Positions 50,846 to 58,774 of a stretch of DNA of 64,000 nucleotides are shown here, piece by piece (positions within the stretch are counted from its first letter, which is position 1; each line of letters opens with the position of its first letter). The notes under the pieces were generated by a model. That model had not been told where the DNA came from and made no database searches. It saw nothing but the letters and a program-made list of their open reading frames with translations. A program made the translations under genes and the position numbers. Source of the stretch: an uncultured Prevotella sp. (GTDB lineage: Bacteria > Bacteroidota > Bacteroidia > Bacteroidales > Bacteroidaceae); the NCBI GenBank assembly GCA_900550365.1, contig URRR01000004.1, positions 78,899 to 142,898 of the forward strand, read 5' to 3'.

Positions 50846-52030
50846 ATGATGAAAACAAATCTAAATTATGACATGTACGTGCCTACCCGCGTAATGTTCG
50901 GCGCAGGCATGCTCGACAAACTGGGTGAGCAGCCCATGCCCGGCCGCCGCGCCCTCATCGTTATCTCAAATGGAAAGTCAACACGCGCAAACGGCTATCT
51001 CGCACGCACGGAGGAGCAACTGCACAAGGCAGGAGTGGAGACTTTCGTTTTTGACGGTGCCACACCAAACCCCACAGTGTCTGATGTCAACGCCGGAGCC
51101 AAGGCTGCCCGTGACAACGCATGCGACTTTCTCGTAGCTCTCGGCGGCGGCAGCGTCATGGACTGCTCTAAAGCAATAGCCGTAATGGCAACCAACCCCG
51201 GTGAGCTGTGGGATTATGTCACCATAGGCTCAGGCAAGGGACAGCCCATTACCGCCAGACCTCTGCCCATAGTAGCTATCACAACCACAGCCGGCACCGG
51301 CTCAGAAACTGACAATTCCGGCGTTATAACCAAAGAAGACACCTTTGAGAAGGCTTTTGTCGGCGACGCCTCTCTGTTCCCCGTACTTTCCATTGTCGAC
51401 CCGGAGCTGATGACGAGCGTACCGCCTACATTCACGGCCTACCAGGGATTCGACGCCCTGTTCCACAGTACTGAGGGATACATAGCCCAAGGTGCCAATC
51501 TGATGAGCGACATGTATGCCCTTACCGCAATAGAAAACCTGGCAAAATATCTGCCACGTGCCGTAAAAGACGGTAAGGACCTCGAGGCCCGCACGCACGT
51601 AGCCCTTGGCAACACGCTCTCAGGCGTAGTGATGTGTCTCACGCTCATCACCAGCGAGCACGCCCTTGAGCACGCCCTGTCAGCCTATCATCCCGCCCTG
51701 CCTCACGGCGCAGGCCTCATTATGATAAGCAAGGCCTACTACCGCTACTTCATCGAGCACCACGCCTGTGACGACCGCTTCATCCGCATGGCACAGGCAA
51801 TGGGAATGCCCGAGGCTACAAAGGCCGAAGACTTCCTTACCGCTCTGACCCGCCTGCAGGAAGCGTGCGGAGTGGCAGAGCTGAAGATGTCAGACTATGG
51901 AATAACTCCCGATGAGTTTGAGACACTGACGCGCAATGCCCGTGACGTTATGGGTGTAATGTTCACCAGTGACCGTGTGCAGATGACCGACGACGACATT
52001 GTTAATATCTACAAGCAGTCGTACAAATAA
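50846..52030 (+). CDS. Iron-containing alcohol dehydrogenase
   Basis: 394 residues from MMKTNLNYDMYVPTRVMFGA (ATG at 50846 or 50849). The longer frame from 50777 is less likely because the -7 box at 50754 would leave only a few leader bases and GAAGA lies before 50846. Fe-ADH marks are LVALGGGSVMDCSKAIAV (NAD(P) binding), ITTTAGTGSETDNSGVI, and the metal ligands in DALFHSTEGYIA, SEHALEHALSAYHPALPHGAGL. Family role: interconversion of alcohols and aldehydes; the group resembles butanol dehydrogenase/YqhD-like reductases. Shared promoter repeats link it to the AraC redox operons. Confidence 0.92.
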   Translation: MMKTNLNYDMYVPTRVMFGAGMLDKLGEQPMPGRRALIVISNGKSTRANGYLARTEEQLHKAGVETFVFDGATPNPTVSDVNAGAKAARDNACDFLVALGGGSVMDCSKAIAVMATNPGELWDYVTIGSGKGQPITARPLPIVAITTTAGTGSETDNSGVITKEDTFEKAFVGDASLFPVLSIVDPELMTSVPPTFTAYQGFDALFHSTEGYIAQGANLMSDMYALTAIENLAKYLPRAVKDGKDLEARTHVALGNTLSGVVMCLTLITSEHALEHALSAYHPALPHGAGLIMISKAYYRYFIEHHACDDRFIRMAQAMGMPEATKAEDFLTALTRLQEACGVAELKMSDYGITPDEFETLTRNARDVMGVMFTSDRVQMTDDDIVNIYKQSYK

Positions 52031-52066
52031 AACAACGTGAATCAGACTGATTCAGAACAATAATTG

Positions 52067-52107
52067 CTGTGTATCGATGGTTCTTCAACCATTGATACAC
52101 AGTTTTT
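52067..52107 (+). terminator. Terminator of alcohol dehydrogenase gene
   Basis: CTGTGTATCGATGGTT / AACCATTGATACACAG, 16 pairs (one G-U) with a 4-base loop, then five T. Confidence 0.9.
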
Positions 52108-52232
52108 ACAGAAGATACTGCTACAATTAAAAAAATCAGGTAACTTACCTTTTATATTCAAGTTGGTAACTTCTAATTTGGATTTCGCTGCAAAGCAACA
52201 TACTCTTTAACGGCAGGTATTAATTCGGAAAT

Positions 52233-52275
52233 GTAAAAAGGGTGTAAATCTCGCAAATGCTTGATTTACACCTTT
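52233..52275 (-). terminator. Terminator of tRNA-Ser
   Basis: On the minus strand AAAGGTGTAAATC pairs with GATTTACACCCTTT and is followed by a T-run, 5 bases past the tRNA 3' end. Confidence 0.8.
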
Positions 52276-52279
52276 ACTG

Positions 52280-52364
52280 CGGAGAGAGAGGGATTCGAAC
52301 CCCCGGTGCCTCTCAGCACGACGGTTTTCAAGACCGTTGTAATCGACCACTCTACCATCTCTCC
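52280..52364 (-). tRNA. tRNA-Ser (TGA anticodon)
   Basis: 85 bases on the minus strand beginning GGAGAGATGGTAGAGTGG. Acceptor GGAGAGA/TCTCTCC with discriminator G, anticodon loop CTTGAAA giving TGA, a long class II variable arm (CGTGCTGAGAGGCACC) and T arm GGGGGTTCGAATCCCTC. The G discriminator and long variable arm are serine marks. A TACCTTTG -7 box (minus strand, 52394-52401) precedes it. Confidence 0.95.
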
Positions 52365-52393
52365 TTAGAATGCCCGTTACTTGTAAGCGAGTG

Positions 52394-52401
52394 CAAAGGT
52401 A
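52394..52401 (-). promoter_or_regulatory. tRNA-Ser promoter -7 box
   Basis: TACCTTTG inside TGTATTACCTTTGCAC on the minus strand, the same sequence as before the CAT tRNA. The stretch 52410-52590 to its right shows no supported gene. Confidence 0.7.
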
Positions 52402-52594
52402 ATACATTTTTTCTTATCAGCAAAATTTTTACCGTTTTTTTTAAAAAAGTTACTTACGGCTGCGTAAAAAGGCGCTTCGCCGTTGTTTTTACAGGTCTGT
52501 CAGCAGTACAAATGTATAATATTTCAAGACGTTCCTAACTGTATGGGCGTCATAAAGGTCTGTAAAGTATGCCGTAAAGTTTACTGACAAAAAG

Positions 52595-52832
52595 TTTTTG
52601 ATTTCATCTCTCATCTGTCACTTTTTCTCCGTATCCTGCTGGCAGTCAGGCTGTTGGCCGGTGACAGATATAAAAAGCATCTGTCACGGCATAACCGGCT
52701 GAAAATAAATACGTTATAAAGGAAAAGTGACAGATGAGAGATGTTTTCGGAAAATAAGATGACTGTAATGGTTATATCGTCTGTTTCATTGTCCGCATCC
52801 ATATTATCCACTATGTGCCTGAACTGCGGATG
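52595..52832 (+). repeat. CATCTGTCAC inverted-repeat element, copy 2
   Basis: 238 bases with four CATCTGTCAC/GTGACAGATG-type boxes (one degenerate, GTGACAGATA) in nested inverted array, then a tail with TGGTTATATCGTCTG, ATTGTCCGCATCCATATT and GAACTGCGGA that is shared with copies 1 (inverted) and 3. An open frame of 81 codons on the minus strand crosses it but is not maintained in copy 1, so I treat the element as non-coding. Confidence 0.88.
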
Positions 52833-52904
52833 AACCGTTTTTACGGGCCTTGTCAATATCGCTGATTATCAGACATTTACGCTGACCGGTATCTGCGAGC
52901 TTGC

Positions 52905-52993
52905 AAAAGACGGCCTTTCAGCTTCCAAAAGGCCGTCAAACGCAAGGCAAAAGACCGTCTTTTACAAAGCGGAAGGCGGCCTTTTACAAGACA
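52905..52993. repeat. GGCCGTC repeat cluster 7
   Basis: Units CAAAAGACGGCCTTTCAG, CCAAAAGGCCGTCAAACG, CAAAAGACCGTCTTTTAC and GGAAGGCGGCCTTTTAC, about 75 bases from copy 2 of the CATCTGTCAC element, the same neighbourhood as cluster 5 and copy 1. 52994-53150 holds nothing that I can support. Confidence 0.85.
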
Positions 52994-53150
52994 TGGTGAA
53001 AAGTATGGTGCATACGTCAGTTAAGTATTGACGTTTTACATACCATGCAGGCATTGACAAAACATGGTCTGCCGTACCGTCTCAAATTGCATCCTGAAAA
53101 AACAAACGCGCCTTCTGACGTAAAGAAACGCCATGACCTGACTTGCAATC

Positions 53151-53187
53151 AATAAAAAGAGGAGTCAAGAACCAATCTTGACTCCTC
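53151..53187 (-). terminator. Terminator of asd
   Basis: GAGGAGTCAAGA / TCTTGACTCCTC, a perfect 12-bp stem with a 5-base loop; minus-strand reading ends in TTTTTATT. About 55 bases past the asd stop codon. Confidence 0.9.
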
Positions 53188-53242
53188 ATAAAATATCATA
53201 CCTTTACTATTAAGATAATAGCCGTAAAGCAGCCTCAACGGT

Positions 53243-54253
53243 TTATTTCACGTTGCCGACGCTGACGAGATACTCGGCTATCTGCACGGCGTTAAGTGCA
53301 GCTCCCTTGCGTATCTGGTCACCGCTGAGCCAGAATGTCAGTCCGTTCTCGTCGGCCAGGTCCTTGCGTATGCGGCCTACGTAGACGTCGTCCTTGCCCG
53401 CCGTGTCGAGCGGCATGGGGTAGACAAGATGCTCCGGGTCGTCCTCAAGAGTAACACCGGGAGCTGCGGCGATGGCCGCACGGGCTTCCTCCACGCTTAT
53501 CGGGCGCTCTGTCTCAATCCACACAGACTCAGAGTGTGCCCTGAGCGACGACACGCGTACGCACATTGCCGAGCATTTCACGTCGCTGTGCATTATCTTG
53601 CGCGTCTCGTTGAACATCTTCATCTCCTCCTTGGTGTATCCGTTCGGCTGGAAAACGTCAATCTGAGGTATCACGTTGTATGCCAGCTGATGAGGGAATT
53701 TGCTTACCGTAACGGGCTTGCCCTCTATTATCTCCTCATACTGCTGCTGCAGTTCGGCCATAGCTGCGGCTCCCGCGCCGCTGGCGCTCTGGTAGCTTGC
53801 TATGTGTATGCGGCGTATGTGGCTCAGCTTCTCGAGGGGCTGCAGCACAACAACCATCATTATCGTAGTACAGTTAGGGTTGGCAATGATGCCGCGCGGG
53901 CGGTTGAGGGCATCCTCGGCGTTGCACTCAGGCACAACCAAAGGCACGTCGTCGTCCATGCGGAAAGCGCTCGAGTTGTCAATCATCACGGCACCGTACT
54001 TGGTTATGTCTGCCGCAAATTCCTTCGACGTGCCCGCTCCTGCCGACGCGAAGGCTATGTCTATATCCTTGAAGTCGTCGTTGTGCTGGAGCAGCTTCAC
54101 CTCATACTCCTTGCCCTTGAAGGTGTATTTAGTGCCTGCCGACCGTTTTGAACCGAACAACACGAGGTTGTCAATAGGAAAATCTCTCTCTGCGAGCACT
54201 CTGAGGAACTCCTGTCCCACAGCTCCGCTCGCGCCAACGATTGCTACGTTCAT
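53243..54253 (-). CDS. asd: Aspartate-semialdehyde dehydrogenase
   Basis: 336 residues. NADP-binding N-terminus VAIVGASGAVGQEFLRVL, catalytic cysteine in IIANPNCTTIMMVVVLQPL (C128), SYQSASGAGAAAMAEL, and the histidine/arginine block VRVSSLRAHSESVWIE. It reduces aspartyl phosphate to aspartate semialdehyde on the way to lysine/diaminopimelate, threonine and methionine. A minus-strand -7 box TATCTTTG at 54289-54296 lies 36 bases upstream; single-gene unit divergent from the antiporter gene. Confidence 0.96.
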   Translation of the reverse strand: MNVAIVGASGAVGQEFLRVLAERDFPIDNLVLFGSKRSAGTKYTFKGKEYEVKLLQHNDDFKDIDIAFASAGAGTSKEFAADITKYGAVMIDNSSAFRMDDDVPLVVPECNAEDALNRPRGIIANPNCTTIMMVVVLQPLEKLSHIRRIHIASYQSASGAGAAAMAELQQQYEEIIEGKPVTVSKFPHQLAYNVIPQIDVFQPNGYTKEEMKMFNETRKIMHSDVKCSAMCVRVSSLRAHSESVWIETERPISVEEARAAIAAAPGVTLEDDPEHLVYPMPLDTAGKDDVYVGRIRKDLADENGLTFWLSGDQIRKGAALNAVQIAEYLVSVGNVK

Positions 54254-54288
54254 CTTTTATTATCGCTTAATTTAATATTTCATGAAGC

Positions 54289-54296
54289 CAAAGATA
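54289..54296 (-). promoter_or_regulatory. Promoter -7 box of asd
   Basis: TATCTTTG on the minus strand followed by GG. To the right, CAATTTTG at 54508-54515 may serve the divergent antiporter gene. Confidence 0.65.
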
Positions 54297-54545
54297 CCAG
54301 ATAAGCCGCGGAAGTTAAAAACACATGACACTGACATCAAAGGCCGTCGCAGCCACAGCCTGCCGCCAGACTGCTTTCCGCCGTCAGCAGGCCATTAAGC
54401 CTTAACTCCCCGACCACTTTAAAATCTTATGGCATCATAATTACAATATTTCGCCTGCAAAAGTACAACTTTTAAGCCAAATGTTATTAAATCATGATTT
54501 TTTTTTGCAATTTTGCATACAAAAACACAACCTGACAATACAAAC

Positions 54546-56684
54546 ATGCCCGGCTTGTCACAATATTTCCCCATAACATCACCCACGATGATATTTTTCG
54601 TCGTGCTGTGTATTATCCTTTTTGCGCCTATTATCATGGGCAAGCTGCGTATCCCGCACATCGTGGGGATGGTGCTTGCCGGAGTAGCCGTGGGGCCTCA
54701 CGGCCTCAACATCCTGGCCAAAGACAGCTCGTTTGAGCTGTTCGGGCACGTAGGTTTATACTATATAATGTTCCTGGCCGGTCTTGAGATGAACATGGCC
54801 AACTTCCGTAAGAACCGCGTGCGGACGTTCACCCACGGCATTATGGCCTTTATCATTCCTATGGCCATGGGCTTTGTGATCAACCGCGGAGTGCTTGAGT
54901 ACAGCCTGATGACGTCAATCCTGCTGGCCAGCATGTACGCCTCGCACACTATCATCACCTACCCTATCATAATGCGATACGGCCTTACGCGCCAGCGGAG
55001 CGTCACCATAGCCGTAGGCGCCACGGCCATTACCGACACGCTTACGCTGCTCGTGCTCGCCATAGTCGGCGGCATGTTCAAAGGCGAGATAACCGGCAGC
55101 TTCTGGATAATGCTGTTCCTTAAGATTGCCGTTGTGTTTTTCCTCATCATATACTTCTTTCCGCGCATAGCAAGATACTTCTTCCACAGATATGACGACA
55201 ACGTAGCCCAGTTTATCTTCGTGCTGGCCATGACGTTCCTCGGTGCAGGCATGATGGAGCTTATCGGCATGGAGGGACTGCTCGGAGCGTTCCTCACCGG
55301 ACTTGTGCTCAACCGCTACGTGCCCAATCTGTCTCCGCTGATGCTTCATCTTGAGTTCGTCGGCAACGCCATATTCATCCCTTACTTCCTTATCGGCGTG
55401 GGCATGCTGGTCAATGTCAGGCTGCTCTTCGGCGGGCTTGACACTCTCCAGGTTGCAGGAGTTATGATTTTAGTAGCCCTTACGAGCAAATGGGTAGCCT
55501 CACTTTTCACCCAAAAGATATTCGGCATGCGCGCAATAGAACGTGAACTCATATACGGACTGAGTAACGCGCAGGCCGGAGCCACGCTCGCCGCCGTCAT
55601 GGTGGGCTATAACCTGATAACACCTGACGGGCAGCGCCTGCTAAACGACGACGTACTCAACGGCACGGTAATCCTTATCCTGGTAACGTGCATATTCAGT
55701 TCGTTCATGACCGAGCGGGCCTCAAAACAGATTGCGCTCGAGAACCAGGCCCACATACCTGATGACGAGAAGGCCGATGACGAGAAGATAATGGTGCCGA
55801 TGAAGCACGACAAGAACGTAGACACCCTCGTGGGCCTGGCCGTCATGATGCGCAACAGGGAGCTAAACCGCGGCATTGTGGCCCTGAACATAGTCTACGA
55901 CGATACCAACCGCCTGGAGTATCAGGAGAAGGGGCGGCGCCTGCTGGCACACGTCACCAAGGTGGCAAACTACTCTGACGTGATGGTTCAGACGCAAGTG
56001 CGCATTGCGACGAACATCACCAACGGAATAAAGCACGCCTTCAAGGAGTTCAACGCTTCAGAGATAATCATGGGCATGCACTCAGGACAGGACTCTGCCC
56101 GGCAGTTCTGGGGCGAGTTCATACCGGCTCTTTTCTCCGGGCTGAACCGTCAGATAATGATAGTGCGCTGTCTGCGCCCGCTCAACACCATACGCCGCAT
56201 ACACGTGGCCGTACCCTCAAGGGCTGAGCTTGAGCCCGGATTCTACCGCTGGCTTGAGCGTCTGGCCCGCATGGCGGAGAACCTTGAGTGCCGCATGCAG
56301 TTCCACGCCAAGCGCGAGACGCTGTCGCTCATCAACCAGTACCTGCAGAACCGTCATCCCAGCGTGCAGGCCGAATACACTTTCATGGCACACTGGATAG
56401 ACATGCCAAAACTTTCTGACGTCGTGGCCGACGACCACCTGTTTGTCGTTGTCACCGCACGTAAGGGCACAATATCGTACAAGTCGGCACTTGAGCGGCT
56501 CCCTGAGGAGCTTACACGTTACTTCGCGGGCAAGAGCCTGATGATAATCTTCCCCGACCAGTACGGCGAGCCTGTAGGCACAATGACCTTCACCGAGCCT
56601 CAGCACCACGAGCAGCGCAGCGCATATGACCTGCTGACAACGTGGATCAGGAAACATTTTTCCGGCAGACAAGGAACAAGTTAA
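54546..56684 (+). CDS. CPA2-family cation/proton antiporter with C-terminal USP-like domain
   Basis: 712 residues from MPGLSQYFPITSPTMIFFVV; the frame opens at 54513 but a likely -7 box (CAATTTTG, 54508-54515) lies too close. About 12-13 membrane segments (20-400) with the KefB/NhaS3-type stretches LRIPHIVGMVLAGVAVGPHG, FLAGLEMNMANFRKN and GAFLTGLVLNRYVPNLSPLM. The soluble C-terminus (about 420-712) looks like one or two universal-stress-like nucleotide-binding folds (MVPMKHDKNVDTLVGLAVMM, SEIIMGMHSG). Family role: exchange of Na+ or K+ for H+ across the inner membrane. Ion specificity cannot be read off. Confidence 0.88.
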   Translation: MPGLSQYFPITSPTMIFFVVLCIILFAPIIMGKLRIPHIVGMVLAGVAVGPHGLNILAKDSSFELFGHVGLYYIMFLAGLEMNMANFRKNRVRTFTHGIMAFIIPMAMGFVINRGVLEYSLMTSILLASMYASHTIITYPIIMRYGLTRQRSVTIAVGATAITDTLTLLVLAIVGGMFKGEITGSFWIMLFLKIAVVFFLIIYFFPRIARYFFHRYDDNVAQFIFVLAMTFLGAGMMELIGMEGLLGAFLTGLVLNRYVPNLSPLMLHLEFVGNAIFIPYFLIGVGMLVNVRLLFGGLDTLQVAGVMILVALTSKWVASLFTQKIFGMRAIERELIYGLSNAQAGATLAAVMVGYNLITPDGQRLLNDDVLNGTVILILVTCIFSSFMTERASKQIALENQAHIPDDEKADDEKIMVPMKHDKNVDTLVGLAVMMRNRELNRGIVALNIVYDDTNRLEYQEKGRRLLAHVTKVANYSDVMVQTQVRIATNITNGIKHAFKEFNASEIIMGMHSGQDSARQFWGEFIPALFSGLNRQIMIVRCLRPLNTIRRIHVAVPSRAELEPGFYRWLERLARMAENLECRMQFHAKRETLSLINQYLQNRHPSVQAEYTFMAHWIDMPKLSDVVADDHLFVVVTARKGTISYKSALERLPEELTRYFAGKSLMIIFPDQYGEPVGTMTFTEPQHHEQRSAYDLLTTWIRKHFSGRQGTS

Positions 56685-56758
56685 CTAAAGACAAGAGACA
56701 TGCGCCGGGCCTCTTGTCTGTCCGCCGGCTTGTCTCCCGTCAACAAATACAGTAAATA

Positions 56759-57424
56759 ATGATAGACATTAAAGGCATAACCAAAAGCTTTGGCTCTCTG
56801 CAGGTGCTTAAGGGCATTAACCTGCACATAGACAAGGGCGAGGTGGTGAGCATCGTCGGCCCGAGCGGCGCCGGCAAGACCACCCTTCTGCAGATAATAG
56901 GAACACTTGACAAGCCCGACAGCGGCGAGATAATAATTGACGGAACTGACGTAGGCAAGCTGAGCTCGAAGAAGCTGTCAGAGTTCCGCAACAGGCGCAT
57001 AGGCTTTGTGTTTCAGTTTCACCAGTTGCTGCCTGAATTCACGGCGGTTGAGAATATCATGATACCTGCCTTCATCGCAGGTGCACAGAAGGACGAGGCC
57101 AGACAAAGGGCAATGGAGCTTCTTGACTTCATGGGGCTTGCTGACCGTGCCGGACATAAGCCCAACGAGCTGTCAGGAGGCGAGAAGCAGCGTGTGGCCG
57201 TAGCCCGTGCGCTGGTAAACCGGCCCGCGGTGATACTGGCTGACGAGCCTTCGGGCAGCCTCGATTCTAAGAACAAGGAAGAGCTTCACCGCCTTTTCTT
57301 CGACCTGCGCGACAAGACCGGGCAGACATTTGTCATCGTAACGCATGACGAGAACCTTGCCCGCATCACCGACCGGACTATCGCGATGAAAGACGGCATG
57401 CTGTCAGCAGAAGAAACGGAGTAA
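56759..57424 (+). CDS. LolD-type ABC transporter ATP-binding protein
   Basis: 221 residues. Walker A GPSGAGKTTLLQIIGTLD, Q-loop FQFHQLLPEFTAVENI, signature LSGGEKQRVAVARALVN, Walker B VILADEPSGSLD, H-loop VIVTHDEN. The MacB/LolD group to which it belongs supplies energy for lipoprotein release or for export/efflux; no permease gene is adjacent, so the partner (LolC/E-like or FtsX-like) must be elsewhere. Followed 40 bases later by the CvfB-like gene. Confidence 0.88.
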   Translation: MIDIKGITKSFGSLQVLKGINLHIDKGEVVSIVGPSGAGKTTLLQIIGTLDKPDSGEIIIDGTDVGKLSSKKLSEFRNRRIGFVFQFHQLLPEFTAVENIMIPAFIAGAQKDEARQRAMELLDFMGLADRAGHKPNELSGGEKQRVAVARALVNRPAVILADEPSGSLDSKNKEELHRLFFDLRDKTGQTFVIVTHDENLARITDRTIAMKDGMLSAEETE

Positions 57425-57464
57425 GCAGTAAGATAAACAGTAGTAAGACATTAACAACAAAAAA

Positions 57465-58304
57465 ATGAGCTTCATAAAATTAGGCGACTATAACCGCATG
57501 ACCGTAGTCAAGCAAGTGGACTTCGGGATGTACCTCGACGGAGGCGACGAGGGCGAGGTGCTGCTGCCGTCAAGATACGTTCCTGAAGGATGCAAACCCG
57601 GCGACGAGCTTGACGTCTTTGTATATCTTGACAACGAGGAGAGACTCGTTGCCACCACGCTTACGCCGCTGGCCAAGGTAGGCGACTTCGCTTATCTCGA
57701 AGTGTCGTGGGTCAACGAGTACGGGGCGTTCCTCAACTGGGGACTTATGAAGGACCTCTTCTGCCCTTTCAGGGAGCAGAAAATGAGGATGGAGAAAGGC
57801 AAGGGATACATCGTCCACGTGCATCTTGACGACGAGAGTTACCGCATTGTGGCCTCGGCAAAGGTAGAACATTACTTTGACACGTCGTTTCCGCCATACA
57901 GCCACGGCGACGAAGTAAGCCTACTTGTATGGCAGAAGACTGACCTCGGGTTTAAGGTGATAGTAGACAACCGCTACCCCGGCCTCGTGTACAGCAACCA
58001 GATATTCAAGAATATCCACACCGGCGACCGCATGACAGGCTATATCGACATCGTGCGTGAGGACGGCAAGATAGACGTAATGCTGCAGCCTACGGGCCGG
58101 CAGATGACTCTCAGCCTGAGCGACACCCTGCTCGACTATCTTAAAAGCCACGGAGGCACATGCCCGCTGACAGACAAAAGTCCGGCTGAAGACATCTACT
58201 CGCTGTTCAACGTGAGCAAGAAGAACTATAAGAAGGCCATCGGCGACCTGTACAAGCGCCACCTGATAGTACTCTGTGACGACTGCATAAAACTGAAGAA
58301 ATAA
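57465..58304 (+). CDS. CvfB-like S1-domain RNA-binding protein
   Basis: 279 residues. Repeated S1-like beta barrels (about 5-65 GDYNRMTVVKQVDFGMYL; 70-130 VGDFAYLEVSWVNEYGAFL; 145-215 GDEVSLLVWQKTDLGFKVIV) precede a C-terminal winged helix (about 225-275, SPAEDIYSLFNVSKKNYKKA). This is the order of Staphylococcus CvfB and its relatives (YitL), RNA-binding proteins that affect virulence or translation. Probably cotranscribed with the ABC ATPase; mechanism in Bacteroidetes unknown. Confidence 0.88.
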   Translation: MSFIKLGDYNRMTVVKQVDFGMYLDGGDEGEVLLPSRYVPEGCKPGDELDVFVYLDNEERLVATTLTPLAKVGDFAYLEVSWVNEYGAFLNWGLMKDLFCPFREQKMRMEKGKGYIVHVHLDDESYRIVASAKVEHYFDTSFPPYSHGDEVSLLVWQKTDLGFKVIVDNRYPGLVYSNQIFKNIHTGDRMTGYIDIVREDGKIDVMLQPTGRQMTLSLSDTLLDYLKSHGGTCPLTDKSPAEDIYSLFNVSKKNYKKAIGDLYKRHLIVLCDDCIKLKK

Positions 58305-58384
58305 GCGGTAAGCCCCGCATACGGCAGTGACCGCCGACAACTTACCGACTACCGGCACGGACATACGTGACGGGCGGAAAAACA

Positions 58385-58468
58385 AAAGACGGTCTTCTGC
58401 ATTGCAAAAGGCCGCAAAACGCAGGCTGAAAGGCCGTCTTTTACACGCTAAAAGACGGCCTTTCATAT
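58385..58468. repeat. GGCCGTC repeat cluster 8
   Basis: Units CAAAAGACGGTCTTCTGC, CAAAAGGCCGCAAAACGC, TGAAAGGCCGTCTTTTAC and TAAAAGACGGCCTTTCAT in mixed orientation between the CvfB-like gene and the histidine kinase. The following 58469-58750 shows no gene beyond the kinase promoter. Confidence 0.85.
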
Positions 58469-58751
58469 TACGTGACGACGCTACCGGATAAACATCTGGC
58501 TATCAGCAATTTACGGACAACGTGTCATCCGCGGCGCATATGTGGCTTCCAAGGCGCACAGACACGGCAGGCGGGTGACACGCAGCAGGCCGCAAAGCTG
58601 AAGAAAAATCTATTGCTACATGAAGAACACCCGCCGAAGACAGGCGGACAATGTAAACATAACGTTAACTGCAACTACAAAAAACAATCAGAAAACACAA
58701 TTATTAATCAAATTGACATTACCAACATTCATGTTTTTAAATATTTTTTAT

Positions 58752-58759
58752 TAATTTTG
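58752..58759 (+). promoter_or_regulatory. Promoter -7 box of TPR histidine kinase
   Basis: TAATTTTG followed by CG, 16 bases before the ATG at 58775. It argues that transcription starts near the N-terminus and not at the second fragment. Confidence 0.55.
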
Positions 58760-58774
58760 CGCTTGGTTGTATTA

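Noticed and set aside
52611..52856. Minus-strand frame of about 80 codons within the CATCTGTCAC element, similar in part to one in copy 3
   Set aside because: Similarity follows from the repeated DNA itself; the frame is not kept in copy 1, starts and ends differ, and the boxes are inverted repeats, so it is not a convincing gene.
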